A stretch of DNA of 64,000 nt from Erigeron canadensis (taxonomy: Eukaryota; Streptophyta; Magnoliopsida; Asterales; Asteraceae), in the NCBI RefSeq assembly GCF_010389155.1, contig NC_057765.1:40133559-40197558 (forward strand), given 5' to 3'. The notes under the pieces were generated by a model. It saw nothing but the letters and a program-made list of their open reading frames with translations. It was not told the DNA's origin and did not search any database. Both the position numbers and the translations under genes were made by a program. Shown piece after piece: positions 45,469-64,000 of the stretch. Position 1 is the stretch's first letter, and each line of letters starts with the position of its first letter.

Positions 45469-47568
45469 CTATTCAAGGATCTCATATCCCGTAGGTGCCT
45501 TATTAGCTTGAATGTGTCTGTGGTACTCAGCCAAACGGTCTCTGTACTTCGGATGTGTTGCCCAGGCCTGCGATGCAGGTTTATCATGTCCCCAAGCTGA
45601 GGTGTAAGGCATTGGGCAGTCCTTATCTAAAAAAACCGTAACAAAATGTGTCGACCTCGATACCAGGGCAATGCATATCGGGTCATCTACGTATAGCTCG
45701 CCTGGCCCCTTCCAAAAAGGAAAACATGTGATGTTCTCCTCTAAACTTAAACAGATAATTATTACCCCCAACGCATTAGACAGAAGCATAGCGCAATATG
45801 GATTCATCATCCAGTAATCGTGTGGGCGACCATTTAGATAAGACATTGATAGCAAAGTGTGTATGTGTTTAGCGTCACCAGCGAATGCACCCTCATAGTA
45901 TCCGCGCAATATGGATTCATCTATAATTATGTTCTTGTTCGCTTATGATAAACGCATATGATATGCTAAAGGTCCTGTTTGTTGGAGTGACACCAACGAT
46001 CTCGACCAATGGCATGTTGTACATATTAGTTTTGTACGTGGCGTCTATTTGGATAACATAAGGAAATGCACGCCACAACTTAAATGATGTCGGATGTATA
46101 AAAAACAGATTCTCCAACCGACCAGATACACTGTTTGTTGTATGATAATACAAGTAATTATGCTCCTTAAGCAAACTGAACATAACCTGTTTCATTTGAA
46201 CAATATGGCGTACATATGTCGTTTCAGATACTCTATCATAGTAAATAAATAAAAAGATATGTAAATTTGATATAATATACCTGCATTGGAGTGTTCCCAT
46301 GTTTTTCGGCCGCCTTCTTCCGCATAGCTTTTTGGAAATTGTAAATGTCATCACTGCGGGTCAAGTTTCCTGGAAATTTTTCTTTCAATAGCTTTAACAT
46401 CCTACGGGGCGTACTACCACGATGATATTCTTCTTCTAGAAACAATCTCTCCTCTTCAGTCAACCTTCTTGCGTACGCGTAACCCTCCAGATTCTCAGCT
46501 GGATAGTGATTATGTGTGTCGTCTACAACGGTTATCCTCCAACCATCATCAGTCAAACGACCGATTAATCTAAAGGGGCACTGACATTTAAGTGTCTTTT
46601 TAATGAGCCCGCCTATCCTATCATCCATTTTCCCAGAAAGATTACAGACTATCGTCACTTTATTTTTTACACCAGCTAAGTTGGAATTTGTTCGTCGTTT
46701 GATTAACACATAACCAAGCTGCAATCCTGTACTTTTGGCCCAGTTGAACAATTCTTCGTGTGAATCGAACACCTAAATTAGTTTTTTATTTTTAAATTAT
46801 CATTAAATTGTATACTTATAAATATCTAACATTTTAAATATGCAATAAGTATAACAACGAAACACAAATTAAATAGTACTAAAATATAAATATTATAATG
46901 ATATTTGCCTAAATTAGTTTTTTTTTAACAAATTATCATTAATTTGTATACTAATAAATATCTAACATTTTAAAATTGCAATATCTAACATTTTAAAATT
47001 GCAATAAATATAACAACGAAACACAAATTAAATAGTACTAAAATATAAATATTCTAATGATATTTGCCTAAATTAGTTTTTTTTTTTAAATTATCATTAA
47101 TTTGTATACTAATAAATATCTAACATTTTAAATATGCAATATCTAACATTTTAAAATTGCAATAAATTTAACAACGAAACACAAATTAAATAGTACTAAA
47201 ATATAAATATTTTAATGATATTTGCCTAAATTAGTTTTTTTTATAAAGGTGTCTGGTAACCCGACCACCTTTTTGGTAACCCAAATTATCATTAATTTGT
47301 ATACTAATAAATATCTAACATTTTAAATATGCAATAAATTTAACAAAAAAACACAAATTAAATACTACTAAAATATAAACTAATAATGATATTTGCCTAA
47401 ATTAGTTTTTTTTAAAGTTAACAAGGATACCTGATCGGTGTGGAAAACCCTAGCGTCGTAGTCAAAATGAGGGGCCGCCTCTGGTATGTCAAATTCTTCA
47501 TCAGGTTCTTCTAAGTGAAGCTCAAAACCTTCCGCACCCATTTCGCCGCATATACTTTCAAAATCCAT
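45469..47568 (-). pseudogene. FAR1/MULE-type transposase with OTU-like C-terminus, internally deleted
   Basis: Exon 1 47431-47568 (MDFESICGEMGAEGFE, acidic) and exon 2 46281-46772. Exon 2 is a FAR1-type WRKY-GCM1 zinc finger (CNLSGK, KCQCPF, THNHYP) with a helical region TEEERLFLEEEYHRGSTPRR. It is followed by the start of the MULE DDE domain (IHPTSFKLWRAFPYVIQIDA, first catalytic Asp in IDATYKTN; about 46217-45935). At about 45925 the frame breaks and the rest of the DDE domain is missing. The C-terminal block (45469-45909) resembles the OTU-like domain of long plant MULE proteins (AMLLSNALGVIIICLS, HFVTVFLDKDCPMP). Intron 1 is filled by a minisatellite. The join between exon 2 and the DDE block would need an unusually short 48-bp intron, so that part of the model is uncertain. 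Confidence 0.75.
46772..47410. repeat. Minisatellite of 137-171 bp units in transposase intron 1
   Basis: Units start (CCTAAATTAG) at 46772, 46908, 47067 and 47225, with a partial one at 47396. Each contains ATCTAACATTTTAAA and AACAAMRAAACACAAATTAA. The fourth has an insertion GTGTCTGGTAACCCGACCAC that resembles the element's own TIR. Confidence 0.85.
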
Positions 47569-47879
47569 CTGAAATAATGATAAACTATAATAATAATACT
47601 AAAGATCTACAATTTATAGTATATTGAAAATCTAATGTATATCTATATATCTATATCTATATATATAAATGAAAACAATAACATATATATATATATATAT
47701 ATTGAAAAGTGAAAGAACTGAAATAGAACTGAAAGAACAAACTATAACTATAAGAATAGTTATATGAAAACGATTGTGAGAACAAAAAAAACCAATTGTC
47801 TATGAAACAAATAGAAAGAACGAATGAAAACGATTGTGAGAAAATCGGACGATACGAGTTTCCATATATAGAACCACCC

Positions 47880-47968
47880 GTACACTGTGGACCATTAAGG
47901 CCACAGTGTACGGTTTCGTACACTGTGGACCATTAAGGCCACAGTGTACGGTTTCGTACACTAACTTT
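47880..47968. repeat. 38-bp subterminal palindromic unit, two copies
   Basis: ACACTGTGG-ACCATTAAGG-CCACAGTGT followed by ACGGTTTCGT is repeated twice head-to-tail. Each unit can form a 9-bp-stem hairpin. It lies just inside the right TIR of the Mutator-like element, where transposase-binding sites would be expected. Confidence 0.85.
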
Positions 47969-48042
47969 TTGCAGCGACCCTCGCTGCAAAAAGTGTGGTC
48001 ATTTTACTAAAAACTGGTCGGGTCACCAGGCGCCTAAAAAAA

Positions 48043-48900
48043 TCAAATCAAAAATCAGTTTCTCTTTCCTGTTTGAGAAATAGTTTTTCACATTCTTTTT
48101 TCAATTTTATTGTTGTTTTGCTTCAAATCCATATGGAAATCAGTAGGTTTATTTTGCAGAAGACTACTGATCGAGTTCATGTTTTCCGTTTTCGGATAAA
48201 TTAAGTTTTGGTGACCGTTACATTTTCCCAGCAACTCAGTTTTTCCGACGAAGTCAAGATCGAACTTATTTTTGACTAGGATTTGTGCAGATTGTAATTT
48301 TGAACATTTTGGTACCAATTTCGAGTTCAAATTCCAAGTAACGTGTGAAAAAACGAGATTTTAATTTTCCCGGCGAGTTTCGATTTTCCGGCCACCTGTT
48401 GAATCGTGTTCAAAATTCTTCAAAAAGGAGGGTTCAAAATTCTGACATTTACCAACCAATTAGTCCGGTAAATCGACTTTTTCGAGATGGGAAATTTTTC
48501 AACAAACCTTCATTTACTGGGAAAAAAGGTCCGGTAAATCAACATTTTTCATAGTAAATTAAAGAGTAAACCAAAAACACAGTAAGATATCAAAAAGTAA
48601 TTACCATTTACATATATTACTTGTTACCAAACTCTGAAATATCCAATGACTGTGGGTGTGTCAATTGTTGTTGCTGGCTCCGTTGCCTGAGATTTTCCGG
48701 CTCCGCTACCAGTAGCTTTTTAGGTTCAGGTACAAAAAGTAAAAAATGGGGGTAATGGGAGTAAAAGTGATATGCGTAAGGATGGGATACAGTGGAATAA
48801 ATGAAAATTGAACTTTTATTATATAAGATTTAAAAAGCAACGTGACCTGGAGTGTGGATAACGACAGCTGTGAAAAACCTTTAGTATCAATTGATTTTGT
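48043..48900. other. Spacer with CCGGTAAAT-type repeat block
   Basis: No gene recognised. The block at 48345-48560 contains TTCATTTACTGGGAAAAAAG followed by TCCGGTAAATCAAC. A related block lies at 51380-51590 (TTCATTTACCGGAAAAAAAG), so this is a dispersed repeat of unknown type. Confidence 0.45.
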
Positions 48901-48943
48901 TTTCATTTTTATTTCAATATATATATATTATAAGGGGTGATAT

Positions 48944-49030
48944 ATCTACAACAAGATTTTGCTATATACAACAATGCACGCATTATACAGTTGTACACTG
49001 TGCAATATAATCTGTACGCTTGTTGTAGAT
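48944..49030. mobile_element. 87-bp MITE-like hairpin
   Basis: Perfect 12-bp terminal inverted repeats ATCTACAACAAG and CTTGTTGTAGAT, with an internal TGTACACTGTGCA near-palindrome. Confidence 0.5.
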
Positions 49031-49180
49031 GACAAAAACTTGATGTACATGTATCATTATTAACTAATACTACTCGTATTATATAAAATGATGTAATCAT
49101 AGTTAATATTGTCTTAATTAATTATGTTTTGGGTTGATTTTTGTCATTAAAAAAAGGTATATATGATATAATATATAAGA

Positions 49181-49380
49181 GGGAAAAGTTATTTTAGAGA
49201 CTCCTTATTTTAAGATCCATTAAGGACTCGTATTTTTTGTAACTTACATACCACCATGATCATCTCTGACCACCATCATGATTTTTACAAAAAAGTCTTG
49301 TATATCATAGTAAATGATGATGGTGGTGTATAAATTACAAAAAACACGAGTCCCTAAGGTTCCCTAAAATAATCCACCCC
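49181..49380. mobile_element. Mutator-type MITE, copy 2, perfect 10-bp target duplication
   Basis: 200 bp, ends GGGAAAAGTTATTTTAGAGA and CCCTAAAATAATCCACCCC. Flanked by identical 10-mers ATATATAAGA (49171-49180 and 49381-49390). The interior CACCATGATCATC / GATGGTGGTG is partly mirrored. Same family as 23706-23993. Confidence 0.8.
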
Positions 49381-49390
49381 ATATATAAGA

Positions 49391-52300
49391 TACTTGTTAA
49401 TATTGTAAAACATCTAATCATTAAATGAGAAAATAAATTATTACAAGTATATATAAAAACTATATTATAATCCCGCGTAATACGCAGGTGAACATATATA
49501 TCGAGTGACATGTTATTTTTCATAATATCACATATTGACAGATGTAAATACAAAAATGTTGAAAATAATTATATTATTATTTTGTAAAAATAATTGTTTT
49601 CACTATCAACATTTAATTAGTATCATTTATATAAATATTTTAAGATATTAATATTGAAGTATAAAAGAAAATACATATGACAAAGTTTTATTATGTGATG
49701 TCATAAATGTTTTATACAAAATCACAATATTAGTTCTAACGTATTTAATTTTTAATTAGTTCTAATACTAAATATATGTTTTATATTTGTTTAGTTACAA
49801 ACATTTATATATATATATTTAAAGTATGAATTACTCATGATATCATGAAACCAAACATATGTCGTCTTAATTGCATGTGTAATTATTTATATTACAATGG
49901 TGAAGCCATTTGCTAATTACACTAGTTACTTCATGTACTAATTTAAATTTACAACTTTTATTCTTAAATTTGATTTACCTAAAATTTAAAATTTTTTTGT
50001 GGCTTAGACACCAAACCACAACGACACATTGTCTAGGTACAATTATAGTACATATAATGTTGAGTTAATTGGTATCATGTTATAATAGGTTAACTTTTTT
50101 TAAAAAAATTACCAAGAAATATTGGGTTTAGAATTAATGGTAAAATCGCTCGTATATAATGTCTTTATTTAAATAAAATCATAAGGTTTTATAGTTTTAT
50201 AAAAATATAAAGTCTATAAACTAAATAATCTATGCGGATTTGGTTCATAAATCTTAATATTTTATATTCAATAAGAATATACAAATATATACAAATTTGT
50301 CAAAAGTATAAAATCTATAAATTGAAAAATCTATACGGATTCCCAAGATTTTATGTTTCTATATTTTATATTCGTTAAAAATATGATTTTGGTTCAAAGT
50401 TAAACTTTATCAAATACCACTATGTTCCTCAATCAATATTAATGATTTTATGGATATAATATATTCATCCGAATTTATTGTGTGACTATTATATGAGGAC
50501 TTAAATTTTTAAACTTAAATTCATACATTTATCTATTTAAGACGATATATTTGAAATTAAGTAACTATGAATCAAATCAATATTCTTAACGACTGTAAAA
50601 TATAAATACTAAGATGAAACAAAAAATTTAATGTATATCAACCACAATTAAAAAGTAATAAACGATTGACTCACATAAAAAACCTAAATAAGAGTTAACC
50701 AACTAAAAATGAAGAAAAGAAAATATAAATATAAAAAAATGAATTTAGATAATTAAAAGTTTATAAAAAACATAATAAAAATACAAAATCAAAATAAAAT
50801 TAAAATTAAAAAATCAATCATAACAAATATAATTTGTTATAAATTTAATATAATAATAATAAATTTTAAGAAAGATAAAAAAAGGAAAGAAACGTAACTC
50901 AAACAATTGTATTGGTTACTAATTTGGAAAAAATATAGTATTACTTAGTTTGTTATTAAATGATTGGTTTATTTAATTAATTAAATATAACATCATTTAC
51001 AAATTTAGTAAAATCCAAAAAAGGAAGATGAGGTCATCGAAACAATCCAAAGGTCACAAGTCAATATTGTATTGTTTTTCATCCAATGGTCGTGGTTTTT
51101 TCAAAAAAGAATTTAGAACTCTCTTTTATACTTATTGGAAGATGTTAGATAATAAATTATTGATATCTATTTTATTTGTAGTTTTGAATAAAATATTATT
51201 TTAAAACTAATATATGTAATTTTTGAAAGAAAATAGAAAAACAATAAAAGTAGTATTCTGTGTTCTGCGTCGTTCTGTATCCATAACGGTCCAAAGTTAA
51301 TAGAAGCTGATGTGGTGTTGAGATGACGTTTTTGATGCTTGTGTATAGAGTTCCCATACCTGATGCTCTAAGTCAAGATTTTTCAATAAAATTTCATTTA
51401 CCGGAAAAAAAGTCCGGTAAGTTAACCAAAAAAAAAAAAATCAAAACATTTTTCAAACTTTACCCACTTGTTTTTCGGCACTTTCCCCATATATTGTGCA
51501 AAATATTGAAAAAATAAAACAAATAATCCCAAACCCCCATTTACCGACGAATTTGTCCGGTAAATGCACACTTACCTTCTTTCAAAGGCAATTGAGCCTG
51601 GGGTATTCTTTTTGTGTGTACGAGTGTTTGTTTGTTGTGTTTGCATAATTTTTTATTTGTAAATTTTTTTTTTAAAAAAAAAAGTGAATTTTTTTCTTTG
51701 AAAGTCTAAAGAGGATAAGAAAGTGATAAAGTTTTACACTATTTTTTTTTATCTAAAGGATAGTTTATTGACTAAAAGAAAATAGAGAGAAATGCTTGTG
51801 TTGCAAAATCGTCTGCTACAAATTTAATAAAAGTACAAAGGATTAAATGTTTACTTCTATTTCTTACTTCACCTACCTTTTTAAAAAAAAAAAAACTATG
51901 TTACAGTTAACATCTTTTAACTATAGTCGATTGACTCATTTAATAAGGTTTTTTTCTTTTTCTTGAAAGTGACTCATTCAATAAGTGATAACTATGATGA
52001 ATTAACTCGAGTGATGTTAAATAATTGATGTAAAAAAGTTTATGTAAAGGGTTAATGTTGATATTTAAAAAGAAAAATGACTGATAGTGTTATATACTTA
52101 TTAAGAATATCTTAGTCATTTCCCTCATATAACTGTTGGGAGCTACCACCAATAGCCGTTCCCTAGCACCACACCGTAGCCACCACAAAAACCGCCGCGT
52201 TATTATGCGGGTGATAAGCTAGTACATCATAGTACAAATGATTTAAGAAACAAATTTAATGAACATGTCATAGAAGTAACAAATATTACTAGACACATGA

Positions 52301-53100
52301 TATTGGTTTAAAAAAAATAAAATTGAAGTCTTGCTATTTAAAATGAAACTTCAAGTGGGCAAATTCAAGTTATAGCCAATACGATATGATCATGCACAAC
52401 TGGGTGACCGAATTTTAGTCACATTGTTAGCATTTTTTTGTGATTAGTATCATTAATAATTAAAGTTCTACAAGTGTTGGAGCAATTTAAACAACTTAAA
52501 ACACGAGTGTATCATTTTCCCTGATTAACTTATGGGAATGTATTGGCTAGTCCTGGATACAGCCCAAATAAATGATATCTACTTCAAGAACATTTATGAA
52601 GGACATCATGTCGCTTCCTACCAACCAAATAAGTGTATACTTTTCTCTTTTCTTTTCTTTTGTACCAGCAGTGCTTAGAATCATCATTATTACATATACT
52701 GAATCAGATCTGGTTACGTATAGTAACTCAATTAGTTACTATCAAACTAAAATAGTTACAATGATACAAGTACATTAAGCATTGAGGTACAAGTTATATC
52801 ATCATTGTAAACTCTCACATCCCATTCCATTTTTTAATTTTGTGAGGCCAGTCTATTGATCATGTATAAATTCACTTCATATGTAAACCAGCACAATTTG
52901 GTGTGCTCGATACATTCAGAATGCGAAGCTTTGGAACAACCGAACAAACCCACACGACTTTCTGTTGGACATAGTTTTATGGTGTCTAAGAGAAGGCAAG
53001 CAAAATATGTATAGTGGCATTAAAAAACTCACACCTATAGCTAAAATTGTGGCTATAGCCTCAACAAAAAACCATGCTCAGTTCAATTATACAACTTCTT
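49391..53100. other. AT-rich intergenic region, no gene seen
   Basis: No exon-like sequence. Possible Helitron-type termini occur at about 49465-49492 (CCCGCGTAATACGCAGG) and 52190-52222 (CCGCGTTATTATGCGG hairpin, 8 bases, then CTAG). If paired they would delimit a 2.8 kb non-autonomous element. The CCGGTAAAT-type repeat is at 51380-51590. Confidence 0.4.
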
Positions 53101-53104
53101 GATA

Positions 53105-53871
53105 TTAAAAAACTCACAGCTAAAGCTAAAATAATTGACATCAAACTTTAACAAAATCCAAACCAAGATATATATATCTTTTGTATCAATTATCGACCTA
53201 TCACTTTCATTTCAAGTCTCCAAATAATTTTCTTTATCATATTGATATTCTAAATAACTCTTACATGTAGAATACATATAGATGCAGTATATATTGAGAT
53301 GTAAGATAACTCCTACCCACACATAGAGATATTGCTTCTTGAAAGACGTCCTGAATTTTAACATATGTTTATATCATCACTACAAAGTCTAGAGATGTTT
53401 TAAAATTAATTAATTTGTACATGAATGTTATCTTCTACATTTGTTCCGTGGATAAATTATTACGAGTATTACTAAATATGTTATGATGGATAGTATTTGT
53501 AAGGGAATCAGCAAACTCTTTGTATAATAACTTTTTGTATGGACCTTAGTGATTGTTAATTGTTAACTTATGAGTGTCGGTCTTTATGTATGGACCTTAG
53601 CGATTGTTAATTGTTAACTTATGTATATCTATAATTGTAGAATAGTACTGGAATAAAGGAATGCTAGTCTCGTCTTATCCTATATATATTCCATTATTAA
53701 CAAGCCTTTGTCTATTCATGAAAGAACTACATGCTGGCCAACGAACAAAGTCATATCATACATAAGATTCTAAAGATAATAGGGAGGAACACCTCTTATC
53801 TCTTTATTCGAAGTTATAAGCTGAAAAGAGAACTATGAACTGCAATAGCAAGGTACAAATCATATGTACAT
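53105..53871 (-). other. P450 3' flank and intergenic sequence paralogous to 34430-35260
   Basis: 3' UTR and downstream spacer of the intact P450, collinear with 34430-35260. The outer part should be the promoter side of a further P450 that is no longer present to the left. Confidence 0.75.
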
Positions 53872-62956
<9,085 letters not shown>

Positions 62957-63051
62957 TAGCTGTTACTTTGTTTAAAGAAAGCCTAATTAGCAATTGAAGG
63001 AAATGAGAAACTTAAGAAAGCTAATATATATGCAAATACAAGGGCGGAACT

Positions 63052-63117
63052 ACTTGAAAGTAGAGGTAGTCTCGAACCCATGATCTCTGTCTCCAGAGGC
63101 AAGGGATCCAACCATGC
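63052..63117 (-). mobile_element. SINE 5'-end fragment upstream of the intact P450
   Basis: On the minus strand: GCATGGTTGGATCCCTTGCC, hairpin CCTCTGGAGACAGAGA, then B-box-like GGTTCGAGAC. It matches the tRNA-like head of the SINE at 32545-32786 but lacks the body. Confidence 0.55.
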
Positions 63118-64000
63118 TGCTTATTGAGTTTTTTATTGATGTTACGTAAAAAAATATATATAATGTAGCTAACTTTAATCTTTTAAAAAATTTCTTAACT
63201 ATGAAACTTAACTTAGTGGGAATTGGAAGTTGCTCCCAAAAACTCTTAAATGTTACTGTACTAAAAATGACCAAAAAATATTTGAAAACCGTTAATAATC
63301 GTAAGTTCGTAACAATATAGTCATTATCGTTACTATAATGCACAGTGTGAAAAAATTGGGGTTAAAGGTCACTTTCAATTTTTTCCCATGCAATTAGACA
63401 TCCATGAGATAGTGTATGATAATGAAAATTATTAAATAAAGATGTATCTATTATTATGTACAACGTTGAAAAATAAGGCGAAACTGAACTTTCAAAAATA
63501 ATCTAGGCAAAATCTTTTGACAATAATTACTAACATCCGGTCACCATCCTCGAGTATCTTATCAAAGTTAGCCTATTGGGGCCTACCCGGTCCCTACTTC
63601 CCGTTGGTAAACCAGCCCGAAACCCAACCAGATTTTGAAGATATTTTATTATTACCACTGAAGTAACTTCTTATTCACTGCAAAATTAGTACCTTAGGCA
63701 AATGAAATATGATCTTTAAAAATATTAAAATGCACAAAAAGTATTCAATAACAGGTTCATATATACATACCCCTAGACAGTAAGGAATTTGTAGGACGTA
63801 AATATGCACGGATGTTGTGTGCCCAACAACCAATTCTGAACTTATAAACAACATTATACTAACTTGCAACAAATACATTCTACTCATCCAACTCAAATTT
63901 GTAAATACAAATTACAACATTATGCAATGCAAAAACCCATGTGAAAACAAAAACTATCTCAATAACTGGGCAGATTGCCTATTGAAAATGAGCTTTTAGG
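63118..64000. other. Upstream flank of the intact P450, no gene seen
   Basis: AT-rich promoter-side sequence. I see no exon, RNA gene or clear transposon ends. Confidence 0.5.

Larger units (their letters stand above)
41847..48034. mobile_element. Mutator-like element with two convergent genes
   Basis: The left end (CGTGCCCCGTATCTCGACCA, then TTTTTAGTAATTTGACCA) and the inverted right end (GGCGCCTGGTGACCCGACCA, then TTTTTAGTAAAATGACCA) form a TIR of about 55 bp leading into a palindrome GCAGCGACCCTCGCTGC. The palindrome recurs at about 41985 and 42446 and at the right end (47971). The 8-mer TAAAAAAA flanks both ends (41839-41846, 48035-48042), a possible though low-complexity target duplication. 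Two genes point inward from the TIRs, as in maize MuDR. Both are broken, so the copy is non-autonomous. Confidence 0.75.

Overview
The window is nuclear DNA of a dicot plant. Genes have many short exons with GT-AG introns, the AT-rich spacers are full of MITEs, SINEs, Helitron-like and Mutator-like elements, and there is a Copia retrotransposon. Asteraceae is my best guess from the style of the dispersed intronic repeats and the tRNA-derived SINE, but that is an inference. Nothing is prokaryotic.

Host genes, left to right: (1) a PAS-domain Raf-like protein kinase on the minus strand, 5' end at 5843, running off the left edge with its last kinase exon(s) missing; (2) the CCR4-NOT subunit NOT2 (VIP2-like) on the plus strand, 12170-20505, 14 coding exons, 578 codons; (3) HAP2/GCS1, the sperm-egg membrane fusogen, plus strand, 26174-30409, 18 exons, 722 codons, with two apparent GC-AG introns. 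A two-exon piece of HAP2 lies 2.8 kb upstream as a duplicated fragment; (4) a CYP87-like cytochrome P450 pseudogene, minus strand, 30809-34256, tail-to-tail with HAP2; (5) a second CYP87-like P450, minus strand, 53872-62956, with intact coding exons although its intron 7 holds about 6.6 kb of foreign DNA including a decayed Copia element.

The 18 kb between the two P450 genes is accessory DNA. At 35.6-40.9 kb two giant inverted repeats (foldbacks) lie side by side and carry four broken copies of one gene. That gene has a signature resembling the active site of ribosome-inactivating proteins, plus a very acidic companion ORF. At 41847-48034 is a Mutator-like element with TIRs and two convergent genes: a FAR1/MULE-type transposase with an OTU-like C-terminus and most of its DDE core deleted, and a plant Transposase_24-like accessory protein, also broken. 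The layout recalls maize MuDR. The rest is MITE-rich spacer. P450 intergenic sequence is duplicated on both sides of this block (34.4-35.3 kb and 53.1-53.9 kb), which suggests an ancestral tandem P450 array with at least one member lost.

The host genes are functionally unrelated (signalling, mRNA decay, gamete fusion, sterol/triterpenoid-type oxidation); I see no operon-like logic or metabolic cluster beyond the P450 pair. Exon boundaries were placed by eye from splice consensus, reading-frame continuity and family knowledge. No alignment or database search was run.
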